Source of the DNA: Polymorphospora lycopeni
Lineage (GTDB): Bacteria > Actinomycetota > Actinomycetes > Mycobacteriales > Micromonosporaceae
Assembly (NCBI RefSeq): GCF_042237075.1
Contig: NZ_JBCGDC010000010.1
Location: 1-64,000 of the forward strand
Length of the DNA: 64,000 nucleotides
Reading direction: 5' to 3'
How positions within the stretch are numbered: the stretch's first letter is position 1; the number at the start of each line of letters is the position of its first letter. The position numbers and the translations under genes are program-made. The notes beneath the pieces were generated by a model. The model was not told where the DNA came from and did not search any database. It saw nothing but the letters and a program-made list of their open reading frames with translations. Below, in pieces: positions 31,644-39,818 of the stretch.

Positions 31644-32540
31644 ATGCCGAAGCTCAGCGGCCGCGTCACCGTCGACGCCGTCGACCTGCGCCCCTACCTG
31701 GCGGCGCTGCCCGCCCTGCTGACCGGCTGGCGGGCCCTGCGTTTCGACGACGGCGTCGCGATCCACCCACGCACCGGGGAGCCGCACGCCGGGCTCGCGG
31801 TGGTGCGGGGTTCGCACCCGTACCCCGGCACCGTCTACCGGCTGCTCGTGCCCAAGGAACAGACCGGCCGGCCCGGTCACGACCGGGGCACGGCCGTGAA
31901 GTTCCGGCCGGTCCGGCTGGAGTTGCTCGCCGACGAGCACCACCGGGCCGCGTTCGCCGTACGCGACGAGGCCGGCGCCGCCGACGTACGGGTGACGGTC
32001 GAACGGCCGAACCGGGCCGGGCCGGTCGAGGTCGTGGCCGAGATTCGCGACCCGTCCGGCGGCAACCGGTTCACCCGTGGGGCGGCCCTGGTCCGGGTCC
32101 GGCTGGCGACCGACCGGCTGCCGCCGCACGGTGGACAGGAGCCGCAGTTGGTGGCCACCGTCGAGCATCCGCGCGGGCGCGGCCGGGCCGACCTGCGCGT
32201 CACCGGCGGCCGATCGTGGACGGTCGCCGGTTCGGTCACCGCCGGTGGCCGGGGGCTGATGCGGCCGGCGGTGGGTCTGCTGTGGGTGTTCCTGCGCCGA
32301 CCGGCCCGCCGCCGGCTCGACGCGTTCCTCGCCGCACTGCCCGGACAGGTCGCCGAGGCGCACCGCGGGTCGGTGGCCCGTTGGGGGCCGCACCCCGACC
32401 CGGAACGGATCGCCGCCGACCTGCTCGCCGGAGTGCTCGACGAGTTGCCGACCGTGGTGCCGGCCGGGGCCGGGCGCGCCGGTCCGGTGGACCCGGCGGC
32501 CGGCTCCGCCGTCCCGGACCGGACCCCACCGATCGGCTAG
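31644..32540 (+). CDS. Conserved hypothetical protein
   Basis: I do not recognise this 298-residue protein. It is basic, with no membrane segment except perhaps a weak one near residue 210 (LMRPAVGLLWVFLRRPARRR). The C-terminal part reads like a polyketide cyclase/SRPBCC tail (RRLDAFLAALPGQVAE), but this is not firm. The start is supported by the leaderless -10. The stop TAG overlaps the -10 box of the MOSC gene that follows after 10 nt. Confidence 0.6.
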   Translation: MPKLSGRVTVDAVDLRPYLAALPALLTGWRALRFDDGVAIHPRTGEPHAGLAVVRGSHPYPGTVYRLLVPKEQTGRPGHDRGTAVKFRPVRLELLADEHHRAAFAVRDEAGAADVRVTVERPNRAGPVEVVAEIRDPSGGNRFTRGAALVRVRLATDRLPPHGGQEPQLVATVEHPRGRGRADLRVTGGRSWTVAGSVTAGGRGLMRPAVGLLWVFLRRPARRRLDAFLAALPGQVAEAHRGSVARWGPHPDPERIAADLLAGVLDELPTVVPAGAGRAGPVDPAAGSAVPDRTPPIG

Positions 32541-32550
32541 CGTCGGCCGG

Positions 32551-33381
32551 GTGACCCTCTCCCACGGCGGCGGGCGGCTCGTGTCGCTGCACCGCTATCC
32601 CCTCAAGTCCGGCGCCGGCGAAGCACTGTCCGATGTGGATGTCGATCGGGACGGGCTCGCCGGTGACCGGGTCTGGGCCTGTGTCGACGCCGACGACGTC
32701 CTGGCCAGCGCCAAGAAGCCGGGCCGCTTCGGGCGGCTGCTCGACGTCACCGCCCGCGACACCGGCACCGGCGGGCTGACCGTCACGGTGCCCGGCGCCG
32801 CCCCGGCATCCACAAACGACGGTACGGCCGACGCCGCCCTGTCGACCTGGCTCGACACTCCGGTACGGCTGACCCGTACCGCCCCGGCCGGCGGCCGGGT
32901 GCACCGGTGGTGGCCCGACGAACCCGGGCTGATCCCGGAGTGGATGGCCGACGCCCGGCCCGGCACCGACACCACCACCCCGGTCGGCCTCGAACCCGGC
33001 GGGCGGTTCTTCGACTTCGGCCCGGTCCACCTGGTCACCACCGGGGCGCTCGCGGCGCTCGCCGGGCAGCACGGCGCACCGGTGGCCGCCGCCCGGTTCC
33101 GCCCCAACCTCGTGCTGTCGCTCGACCACGATCCGGAACCGGGGCAGCGGCTGCGGATCGGCCCGGACCTGGTCCTCTCGGTGCTGGTGCCGACGCCACG
33201 CTGTGTCGTACCGTCGCTCGCCCAGCCGGGCGGCGTGCCGGCCGACCCCCGGCTGCTGCGTACCCTCGCCCGGCACCACCGGATGCCGGTCGCGTCGTAC
33301 GGCCGGGCCACCTGTTTCGGCCGGTACGCGTCGGTCGTCGAACCGGGCGCCGTACGCGTCGGCGACCCGGTCCGGTCCTGA
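32551..33381 (+). CDS. MOSC domain protein (MOSC_N barrel + MOSC)
   Basis: This 276-residue protein has an N-terminal MOSC_N barrel (LVSLHRYPLKSGAGEAL, GLAGDRVWACVDADD) and a MOSC domain (HLVTTGALAALA, RFRPNLVLSL, PTPRCVVPSLAQ with the conserved Cys, and a late RATCFGRYASV). The family includes molybdenum-cofactor-dependent N-reductases and sulfurases. GTG 32551 has TAGCGT 7 nt upstream, overlapping the previous stop codon. It converges with the methyltransferase gene, leaving 4 nt. Confidence 0.85.
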   Translation: MTLSHGGGRLVSLHRYPLKSGAGEALSDVDVDRDGLAGDRVWACVDADDVLASAKKPGRFGRLLDVTARDTGTGGLTVTVPGAAPASTNDGTADAALSTWLDTPVRLTRTAPAGGRVHRWWPDEPGLIPEWMADARPGTDTTTPVGLEPGGRFFDFGPVHLVTTGALAALAGQHGAPVAAARFRPNLVLSLDHDPEPGQRLRIGPDLVLSVLVPTPRCVVPSLAQPGGVPADPRLLRTLARHHRMPVASYGRATCFGRYASVVEPGAVRVGDPVRS

Positions 33382-33385
33382 CCGG

Positions 33386-34084
33386 TCAGGGCCGCGACAG
33401 CCGCAGGACGTACGTCCGGGCCAGTTCGGCGTCGGCGAACGCGGCCTCGGTCGGCGCCGGATAGCTCGCGACCACCTCCAGGCTCTCCCACGGCAGGGTG
33501 CCGCGCCCCGGGTCGCCGACGAGCACCCGGCCGCCGCGCGCCACGACCCGGTCGAGGAACGGCAGCATGCGGTCGGCCATCGACGGGTCGTAGAAGACGT
33601 CACCGGCGAGCACCAGGTCGGCGCCGTCTCCGTCGGTGTCGAGCACGTCGCGTCCGCTCACGTCGACGGCGACCCCGTTGGCCGCCGCGTTGAGGGCGAT
33701 CACGGCGATCGCGTACGGGTCGATGTCGGTCGCCGTCACCGTGCTCGCCCCGGCGAGGGCCGCCGCGATGGCGACCAGACCGGACCCCGAGGCCAGATCG
33801 AGTACCCGGCACCCCGCGGCCGTCTCCGGATGATCCAGCACATACCTCGCGACGGCCTGGCCACCCGCCCAGGCCGAGGCCCAGTACGGCGCCGCCAGGC
33901 TCCGGCCCGCCTCGGCCTCCATCCTGGCCCACCACACGATGGCGTCCTCGGCCAGGTGCAGCCGGATCTCGGGTACGAGCGGCACCTCGACGAGGTGCAA
34001 CGCGTCGAGCCCGTCGGGGCGGTCGCGTCGCTCGGTGACCTTGTGTTCGAGGTCGGTACGGGGGTCTCCGGGCGGGGTGGTCAC
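33386..34084 (-). CDS. Class I SAM methyltransferase, nicotinamide N-methylase/ETF-beta lysine methyltransferase-like (COG3897)
   Basis: This 232-residue protein contains APYWASAWAGGQAVARYVLD, then CRVLDLASGSGLVAIAAALAG (motif I), VTATDIDPYAIAVIALNA (motif II) and LVLAGDVFYDPSMADRMLP. The DVFY element replaces the NPPY of typical N6-methyltransferases and is characteristic of this protein-lysine methyltransferase-like group. The target is unknown. Its start is followed by a 549-nt non-coding gap with a large inverted repeat. Confidence 0.8.
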   Translation of the reverse strand: MTTPPGDPRTDLEHKVTERRDRPDGLDALHLVEVPLVPEIRLHLAEDAIVWWARMEAEAGRSLAAPYWASAWAGGQAVARYVLDHPETAAGCRVLDLASGSGLVAIAAALAGASTVTATDIDPYAIAVIALNAAANGVAVDVSGRDVLDTDGDGADLVLAGDVFYDPSMADRMLPFLDRVVARGGRVLVGDPGRGTLPWESLEVVASYPAPTEAAFADAELARTYVLRLSRP

Positions 34085-34184
34085 CTATCCAGGATGCCGG
34101 CACCGGGGACATGACGCGCGCCGATTCGCACGCAATCCGCTGCCGGAAGGATCGGGGCACCGCCGCCGGGTCGCGACGAAAGTG

Positions 34185-34243
34185 TTGATCTGGGCGTCAG
34201 GGACCTTATCCGCGACGTATAAGGTCCCTGACGCCCAGATCGA
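34185..34243. repeat. 25-bp inverted repeat with 9-nt loop
   Basis: Arms 34185-34209 and 34219-34243 match at 24 of 25 positions. The stem would be very stable. It lies between divergent genes, about 100 nt before the start of one and 390 nt before the other, so it is not an expected terminator position. GATC and TCAGGGA strings in the arms also occur in the 19.8-kb inverted repeat. Confidence 0.9.
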
Positions 34244-34633
34244 CAAGGTAGCCCGGTGATACCCGGGCCCGAGCGCGGCTCCCGATCCGGACATTGGGAC
34301 ATTTCCGGCGCGGATGGTGACGCCTGCCGGGCGGCCGATCGGCGGAATGGCCGGCGGGCCCGGGTCGTTATACATGACCGCGGCCGAGGTGGCACCGCTG
34401 CGGTGCCCCACCCGATCGCGCCCCGCCCGATCCGGAGATCCCCAGCCGGATGTCGCCGGGCCGGAATGGCCCGGGGTGCGGGTGCGTTACACCCGGTCCG
34501 GACGTGAGCAGCACCCCCCGCGCCACGTCCGTGAAGGTTTTGCCCCGCGTGAGAGGCATGCGTGAGGGCGGCAGCCCGAACACACCCCGTTCGGGTTGTC
34601 ACCATCCCCCTCGAACAAAGGACACCCCCGATC
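34244..34633. promoter_or_regulatory. Long leader region of the secreted lytic-enzyme-like gene
   Basis: About 390 nt without a gene. A hairpin (CCCGAAC/GTTCGGG, 7 nt loop, extended by C-G, A-T and G-U pairs) lies at about 34574-34603, roughly 30 nt before the ATG. Such long leaders often precede regulated cell-wall enzyme genes. I looked for the c-di-AMP ydaO riboswitch consensus and did not find it. Confidence 0.35.
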
Positions 34634-35242
34634 ATGACTGTCTTCGCCACGTACACCCGTAAGGCCCTGCTCGCCACCGCCGGCATCGCCATGGCCGCCG
34701 GTCTGGCCGGCCCGACCAGCGCCGCCCTGGCCGCCGACCCCACCCCCACGCAGGCCGTCACGGTCGCGCAGACCGTGGCAGAGCAGGCGGACAAGCCGAC
34801 CACCGAACAGCTGATGCCGAACGGTGTCCCGGGCGACCAGTCCAGCTTCACCCCCAACGCCGAGCAGCTCGACAACGCCCGCAAGATCATCGACGCGGGT
34901 AAGGACCTCAACCTGCCGCCGCGCGCCTGGACCATCGCGATCGCGACCGCCCTGCAGGAGTCGAAGCTGGAGAACCTCGGCCACCTCGGCGACCGTAACG
35001 ACCACGACTCCCAGGGCCTGTTCCAACAGCGCCCCTCGTCCGGCTGGGGCAGCGTGGAGCAGATCACCGACCCCGACTACTCCGCCAAGGCGTTCTACAA
35101 GGGCCTCACCCAGGTCGACGGCTGGGAAGACATGCCCCTGACCGTCGCCGCCCAGACCGTACAGGTCTCCGCCTACCCCGACCACTACGCCCAGTGGGAG
35201 AAGATGGCCGCCGACATCATCACCGACATCACCAACAAGTAA
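34634..35242 (+). CDS. Secreted transglycosylase-like protein
   Basis: This 202-residue exported protein has a clear signal peptide (RKALLATAGIAMAAGLAGP, cleavage near AALAADP). The mature part has AWTIAIATALQESKLENLGHLG, with the Glu that fits the lysozyme/transglycosylase catalytic position, and DSQGLFQQRPSSGWGSVEQI, typical of the NLPC-associated or resuscitation-type small lytic proteins of actinomycetes. It probably acts on peptidoglycan outside the membrane. The ATG at 34634 follows AAAGGA at 10 nt. It converges with the royal-jelly-like gene across a hairpin. Confidence 0.8.
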   Translation: MTVFATYTRKALLATAGIAMAAGLAGPTSAALAADPTPTQAVTVAQTVAEQADKPTTEQLMPNGVPGDQSSFTPNAEQLDNARKIIDAGKDLNLPPRAWTIAIATALQESKLENLGHLGDRNDHDSQGLFQQRPSSGWGSVEQITDPDYSAKAFYKGLTQVDGWEDMPLTVAAQTVQVSAYPDHYAQWEKMAADIITDITNK

Positions 35243-35256
35243 GAAGACACGCCACG

Positions 35257-35293
35257 ACGTGGGCGCCCTCCCTGAACAGGGAGGCGCCCACGT
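35257..35293. terminator. Bidirectional hairpin terminator
   Basis: ACGTGGGCGCC-CTCCC pairs with GGGAG-GCGCCCACGT (15 bp, one bulged C, 6-nt loop) between convergent genes ending at 35242 and 35301. Confidence 0.85.
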
Positions 35294-35300
35294 TCGTGTG

Positions 35301-36398
35301 TCAGCCCGCCGGCCGGCCGTCGATCGGCAGCCGGAACAACGCGTACGGCTTGCGCCGCAGGTCCTGGCCCAACTGGAACCTGGCCTGCCGGTGCAGTTGG
35401 TTCGCGGTGACGTAGAGGTAGCCGTCGCTGCTCACCGACATGGCGTCCGGCCACAGCAGGCGGGGATCGTGGGCGACCGTCTCGTATTCGCCGTCGGTGC
35501 GTCGGCGCAGCACCGCGTCGTGCTCGTACGCGGTCAGGTAGACCCGTCCCAGGTGGTCGGTCTCCAGTCCGGCGGCACCGCTGCCCTTGTCGCCCTCGTC
35601 GACGACCGTCGCCGCCACCGATGCGTCGTCGAGTGTGGGGTCGGCGAGTGCGTCGATCGAGACGCTGTAGAGGTGCCGGGACGCCAGCGGGCAGTAGTAG
35701 AGCCGGCTGCCGTCGGGCGAGATCGCCAGCCCGTCCGCGCCGACCGCGACCGGTCGGGCCGGCCCGTCGACCGGCCGCTCCACGAACGGCCGGCCCTCCA
35801 CGACCGGCCGGAACGTGCGCGGCCCCTCGGCCCGGGTCGACGGGTGACCCTCCAGCCGCCGCCAGGCGGCCCCGCTGACCAGGTCGACGACCACGATCGC
35901 GTTGGGCCCCTTGTCGGTGGCGTCGGTGACGAACGCCAGGCCGCCGGAACCACGTCGCAGGTCGATCCGTACGTCGCCCAGGTACGCCGTCGGTGGGGCC
36001 ACCTCCGGCCCCAGGACGATCGTCTCCACGACGGTGTCGTCGGTCAGGTCGACGCAGACGAGCTTCGGCCCACCGGTGACCACCGGCCGGAACATCGGGC
36101 TGCCGGAGTCGAGGATCCACAGCCGGTCGGCGGTGTCGACGACGACGCTCTGCGCCGAGACGAAGCCGCGCGGGTCGTCGTCGGTGCCGGGGGAGTTCCA
36201 CCGCCGGTCCGGGTACGGCTCGCAGTGCCGGTTTCGTAGTTCGGTGACGGTGGCGGGTGCCTGCTCGTCCCACCGCGGGAAGTTGACGAAGATGCGTCCG
36301 GCACGGGACACCGCCACCCCGGCCGGCATCGCCCCGCTGAAGGTGGCGACCAGTTCCAGGGGCACCACGGGATTCTCGGTGGTCAGTGGGACGCTCAT
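35301..36398 (-). CDS. Major royal jelly/yellow family beta-propeller protein
   Basis: This 365-residue protein matches the MRJP/yellow family: GVAVSRAGRIFVNFPRWD near residue 28, PRGFVSAQSVVVDTADRLWILDSG, DVRIDLRRGSGGLAFVTDA, DGLAISPDGSRLYYCPL and HDPRLLWPDAMSVSSDGYLYVTANQLHR. It is a six-bladed propeller of unknown ligand. There is no signal peptide, in contrast to many relatives. GGAAGGGGAAGG lies directly before the ATG. The family is best known in insects but has scattered bacterial members. Confidence 0.85.
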   Translation of the reverse strand: MSVPLTTENPVVPLELVATFSGAMPAGVAVSRAGRIFVNFPRWDEQAPATVTELRNRHCEPYPDRRWNSPGTDDDPRGFVSAQSVVVDTADRLWILDSGSPMFRPVVTGGPKLVCVDLTDDTVVETIVLGPEVAPPTAYLGDVRIDLRRGSGGLAFVTDATDKGPNAIVVVDLVSGAAWRRLEGHPSTRAEGPRTFRPVVEGRPFVERPVDGPARPVAVGADGLAISPDGSRLYYCPLASRHLYSVSIDALADPTLDDASVAATVVDEGDKGSGAAGLETDHLGRVYLTAYEHDAVLRRRTDGEYETVAHDPRLLWPDAMSVSSDGYLYVTANQLHRQARFQLGQDLRRKPYALFRLPIDGRPAG

Positions 36399-36457
36399 CC
36401 TTCCCCTTCCTTCACCCGGTCCGGCTGCCTACCCGCCCGGCGGGCGGGTGAACCCGG

Positions 36458-37474
36458 TCAGGGCTTGAACTCGCTGCGCAGGCGCGGCAGCCACTCGGGG
36501 TGCTTCTCCCGCAGGTACCGGATGAGCTTTTCGCGCAGTTCGCAGCGCAGGTCCCAGGCGCTCGGCCCGTCGCTGGCCGAGGCCAGGACCCGGATGCAGA
36601 TCGACGTGTCGCTGCCGTCGACCACCTGGAGCACCCATTCGGACTGGTCCCACAGCGGGGTCTGCTCGAGCAGCCGGTGCGTCTCGGCCCGGATCTCGTC
36701 GATGTGTGCGGTGAAGTCGAGGTGCAGGGTGACGGCGGCCAGCACCCGGGCCTCGTGCCGGGTCCAGTTCTGGAACGGTTTGTTGGTGAAGTAGCTGGTC
36801 GGCAGCATGAGGCGGCGCTCGTCCCAGAGCCGTACGACGACGTGGGTGAGCTTGATCTCCTCGACCCGGCCCCACTCGCACTCCACGACGACGACGTCGT
36901 CGATGCGCAGGGCGTCGGTGAACGCCAGTTGCAGACCGGCGACCGCGTTGCCGAGCGTGGTGTGCGCGGCGAAACCGAGGATCACGCCGGCGACACCCGC
37001 CGACGCGAGCACCGACGCCCCGAACGCCCGTAGCGGGCCGAAGGTCATCGCGGCGGTGCCGATGGTCAGGATCGTGATGACCAGCGCGGTCATCCGGCGC
37101 ATCAGCCCGATCTGGGTACGGGCCCGGCGTACCCGCCGGTTGTTCGCGACGTTGACCGGCAGTCGCCGGAACGCGACGTCTTCGGCGACGAACAGGTATT
37201 TGATCAGCAGCCACCCGGTCGCGGCGATCAGCCCGATCTGCACCCCGTGCCGGTAGCCGGCCAGCTTGCCGGAGGAGATGCCGGTGGCCGGCAGTACGTA
37301 GTACAGCGTGCCGAAGACCAGCATCGCCGCCCACGGCCAGAAGCAGGCCCGGTGGAACTTCATCAGGAACGGCTCGTAGCGGCGCCGGGCGATCCACCGC
37401 ACCGCCATCCCGGTCAGCCAGGCGACGAGGCAGGCGCCGGCGATCGCCGTGGCCACGACCAGGAACGCCTTCAT
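36458..37474 (-). CDS. Mechanosensitive ion channel, MscS family
   Basis: This 338-residue protein has about four N-terminal membrane helices (FLVVATAIAGACLVAWLTGM, FWPWAAMLVFGTLYYVLP and two more), then the pore-lining TM3-type segment VLASAGVAGVILGFAAHTTLGNAVAGLQLAFT with Gly/Ala packing, and the beta domain (LRIDDVVVVECEWGRVEEIKLTHVVVRLWDERRLMLPTSYF by position about 190-230). It would open on membrane tension. It lies 59 nt before the start of the royal-jelly-like gene, same strand. Confidence 0.92.
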   Translation of the reverse strand: MKAFLVVATAIAGACLVAWLTGMAVRWIARRRYEPFLMKFHRACFWPWAAMLVFGTLYYVLPATGISSGKLAGYRHGVQIGLIAATGWLLIKYLFVAEDVAFRRLPVNVANNRRVRRARTQIGLMRRMTALVITILTIGTAAMTFGPLRAFGASVLASAGVAGVILGFAAHTTLGNAVAGLQLAFTDALRIDDVVVVECEWGRVEEIKLTHVVVRLWDERRLMLPTSYFTNKPFQNWTRHEARVLAAVTLHLDFTAHIDEIRAETHRLLEQTPLWDQSEWVLQVVDGSDTSICIRVLASASDGPSAWDLRCELREKLIRYLREKHPEWLPRLRSEFKP

Positions 37475-37537
37475 CGCCGGCCCGCTTTCCCGGGTCCGGC
37501 CGCCTCTAACGTGCGCCGGGCGGCCGGACCGGGAAGG

Positions 37538-38296
37538 TCAGCGGAGGCCGGTGACGGCGGCGTCGCGGGCGCCCCGCCAGACGATGCCGGCCTCGCGGAA
37601 GCCGGCGGCGCGCAGTGCGTCGAGATGCCAGGAGAGTGTCGGGTCGGACTCGGTCGTGTGCCGGTCGGCGAAGACCTTTCGCCGTTCCTCCAGCAGCGGG
37701 CCGAGTTCCGGGTCCTTGGCGACGTGGTCCCACCACGCCTCCCACGACAGCACCGCGCCGGCGGCGTAGCGGGCCTCGCGCCGGGTCCGTTCCCGGTTGC
37801 CGAGCAGGACGGTCAGTTCCGGCAGCCCGTCGTCGGGCATGTGGTCGACGTTGATGAAGACCCCGCCGGGGCGGAGCACCTCCCGGATCTCGGCGTAGAG
37901 CGCGGCCAGCCGGTCCGGGGCGATCCAGTGCAGGGCGGTCGCGGTCAGCACCGCGTCGTAGTCACGGTGCGGCAGCGCCGTCGCCCAGTCCGGCGTACGC
38001 AGGTCGGCGGTGACCACCGTCGACCGGTCGTCGAGCGACTCCCGGGCGATGGTGAGCAGCACCGGGTCGACATCGAGCAGGGTCGTGGTCGCGTGCGGGA
38101 ACCGGCGCAGCGTACGCAGCGAGATCGAGCCGGTGCCGCCGGCCAGGTCGAGCACGGTCGGGGCCTGGCCGAGGCTGGTCGCCTCGACGGTGTCGAGCAG
38201 CGCCGCGAAGCGTTCCTCGCGGTCCGGCAGGTAGGCCTCCTGCTGCCGGTCCCAGCTCTCCTGCCACGCCGCAGCATCGATCTTGTAAGGAGTCAT
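37538..38296 (-). CDS. Class I SAM-dependent methyltransferase
   Basis: This 252-residue protein has motif I TVLDLAGGTGSISLRTL, motif II TTLLDVDPVLLTIARE, TADLRTPDWATALP, VLTATALHWIAPDRLAAL (trans-aconitate-methyltransferase-like) and VLRPGGVFINVDHM. The substrate is unknown. The ATG 38296 has TAGCCT 7 nt upstream and no Shine-Dalgarno, so it is leaderless; longer frames upstream are not supported. It is divergent from the MoxR gene with only 76 nt between starts. Confidence 0.83.
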   Translation of the reverse strand: MTPYKIDAAAWQESWDRQQEAYLPDREERFAALLDTVEATSLGQAPTVLDLAGGTGSISLRTLRRFPHATTTLLDVDPVLLTIARESLDDRSTVVTADLRTPDWATALPHRDYDAVLTATALHWIAPDRLAALYAEIREVLRPGGVFINVDHMPDDGLPELTVLLGNRERTRREARYAAGAVLSWEAWWDHVAKDPELGPLLEERRKVFADRHTTESDPTLSWHLDALRAAGFREAGIVWRGARDAAVTGLR

Positions 38297-38372
38297 AAGC
38301 GGTAGGCTAGTTACGTGCCGATTCGCTGTCGAGTGCGGGCACTCTAAGTCGCACCGCGCTAGCGTTTCGGGG
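38297..38372. promoter_or_regulatory. Compact divergent promoter region, both sides leaderless
   Basis: Minus strand: TAGCCT at 38309-38304, 7 nt before ATG 38296. Plus strand: TAGCGT at 38360-38365, 7 nt before GTG 38373. The two -10 boxes point outward and share one 50-nt upstream region. Confidence 0.65.
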
Positions 38373-39815
38373 GTGACTGGAGACACCGACACGGTCCTGC
38401 CCACCCCGCCCGCCGACCTGCCCCGCACCGTGGGCGAACTGCGTGCCGCCGGGCACTCCTACCGCACCGTCAAGCAGGAGCTACGGGAGAACCTGCTGGA
38501 TCGGATGCGCTCCGGCGAGCCGCGCTTCCCCGGCGTCGTCGGCTACGACGACACCGTGCTCCCCGAGGTCGAACGGGCCCTGCTCGCCGGCCACGACCTG
38601 GTCCTGCTCGGCGAGCGCGGCCAGGGCAAGACCCGGCTGCTGCGCAGCCTGGTCGGCCTGCTCGACGAGTGGACCCCGGTGATCGCCGGATCGGAACTCA
38701 ACGAGCACCCGCTGCACCCGGTCACCCCCACCGCCCGGGCGCTGGCCGCGCGGGCCGGCGACGACCTGCCGGTCGGCTGGCTGCACCGCTCGATGCGGTA
38801 CGGCGAGAAGCTCGCCACCCCGGACACCAGCGTCGGCGACCTGATCGGCGACGTCGACCCGATCCGGGTCGCGCAGGGCCGGACCCTCGGCGACCCGGAA
38901 ACCATCCACTTCGGACTCGTGCCGCGCACCAACCGCGGCATCTTCGCCGTCAACGAACTGCCCGACCTGGCCGAGCGCATCCAGGTGTCGCTGCTCAACG
39001 TGCTCGAGGAACGCGACATCCAGGTCCGCGGCTACCAGCTCCGGCTGCCGCTCGACCTGCTCCTGGTCGCCAGCGCCAACCCCGAGGACTACACCAACCG
39101 CGGGCGGATCATCACCCCCCTCAAGGACCGGTTCGGCGCCGAGGTCCGCACCCACTACCCGCTCGACCTCGACCTCGAACTCGACCTGATCCGGCAGGAG
39201 GCCGACCTGGCCGCCGCCGTACCGGAGCACGTCCTCGAGGTGCTCGCGCGGTTCGCCCGGGCGGTCCGCGAGTCGCCCTCGGTCGACGCCCGCTCCGGGG
39301 TCTCGGCCCGCTTCGCCATCGCGGCCGCCGAGACCGTCGCCGCGTCGGCGCTGCGCCGCGCCGGCCTGCTCGGCGAGACCGAACCCGTCGCCCGGGTCGG
39401 CGACGCCGTCTCGGTCACCAGCACGCTGCGCGGCAAGGTCGAGTTCGAGAGCGGGGAAGAGGGGCGGGAGATCGAGATCCTGGCCCACCTGCTGCGTACC
39501 GCCACCGCCGAGACGTTCCGGGCCCGCCTGGCCGGCCTCGACCTGTCCGGCTTCACCGACCTCGTCGCGCGGGGCGACGTCGTCGAGACCGGGGAACTCG
39601 TCGCCGCCGACGAACTGCTGCGCCAGGTCGGCACCGTACCGGGGCTGGCCAAGGTGCTCGACCGGCTCGGGCTCGGCGACGCGCCCACCCCCGGCGAGGC
39701 CGCCGCCGGGATCGAGTTCGCCCTCGAAGGGCTGCACCTGACCCGCCGGCTGGCCAAGGACCTGACCGACGACGGCCGCACCCGCTACGGCGTACGCGAC
39801 CAGGGGCGGGGCTGA
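38373..39815 (+). CDS. MoxR/Mg-chelatase ChlI-like AAA+ ATPase
   Basis: This 480-residue protein contains Walker A LLGERGQGKTRLLRSL near residue 85, GIFAVNELPDLAERIQVSLLNVLEERDIQV (Walker B/helix-2 insert) and LLLVASANPEDYTNRGRIITPLKDRFGAEV (sensor 1, arginine finger), a clear ChlI/MoxR form. Together with the VWA protein that starts 4 nt later, it should form an ATPase-metal-chelatase-like pair that remodels or inserts metal in a target protein. Confidence 0.9.
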   Translation: MTGDTDTVLPTPPADLPRTVGELRAAGHSYRTVKQELRENLLDRMRSGEPRFPGVVGYDDTVLPEVERALLAGHDLVLLGERGQGKTRLLRSLVGLLDEWTPVIAGSELNEHPLHPVTPTARALAARAGDDLPVGWLHRSMRYGEKLATPDTSVGDLIGDVDPIRVAQGRTLGDPETIHFGLVPRTNRGIFAVNELPDLAERIQVSLLNVLEERDIQVRGYQLRLPLDLLLVASANPEDYTNRGRIITPLKDRFGAEVRTHYPLDLDLELDLIRQEADLAAAVPEHVLEVLARFARAVRESPSVDARSGVSARFAIAAAETVAASALRRAGLLGETEPVARVGDAVSVTSTLRGKVEFESGEEGREIEILAHLLRTATAETFRARLAGLDLSGFTDLVARGDVVETGELVAADELLRQVGTVPGLAKVLDRLGLGDAPTPGEAAAGIEFALEGLHLTRRLAKDLTDDGRTRYGVRDQGRG

Positions 39816-39818
39816 GCC

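Noticed and set aside
34244..34633. c-di-AMP (ydaO) riboswitch before the secreted enzyme gene
   Set aside because: The conserved core strings of the actinobacterial class were not found; only a simple hairpin is visible.
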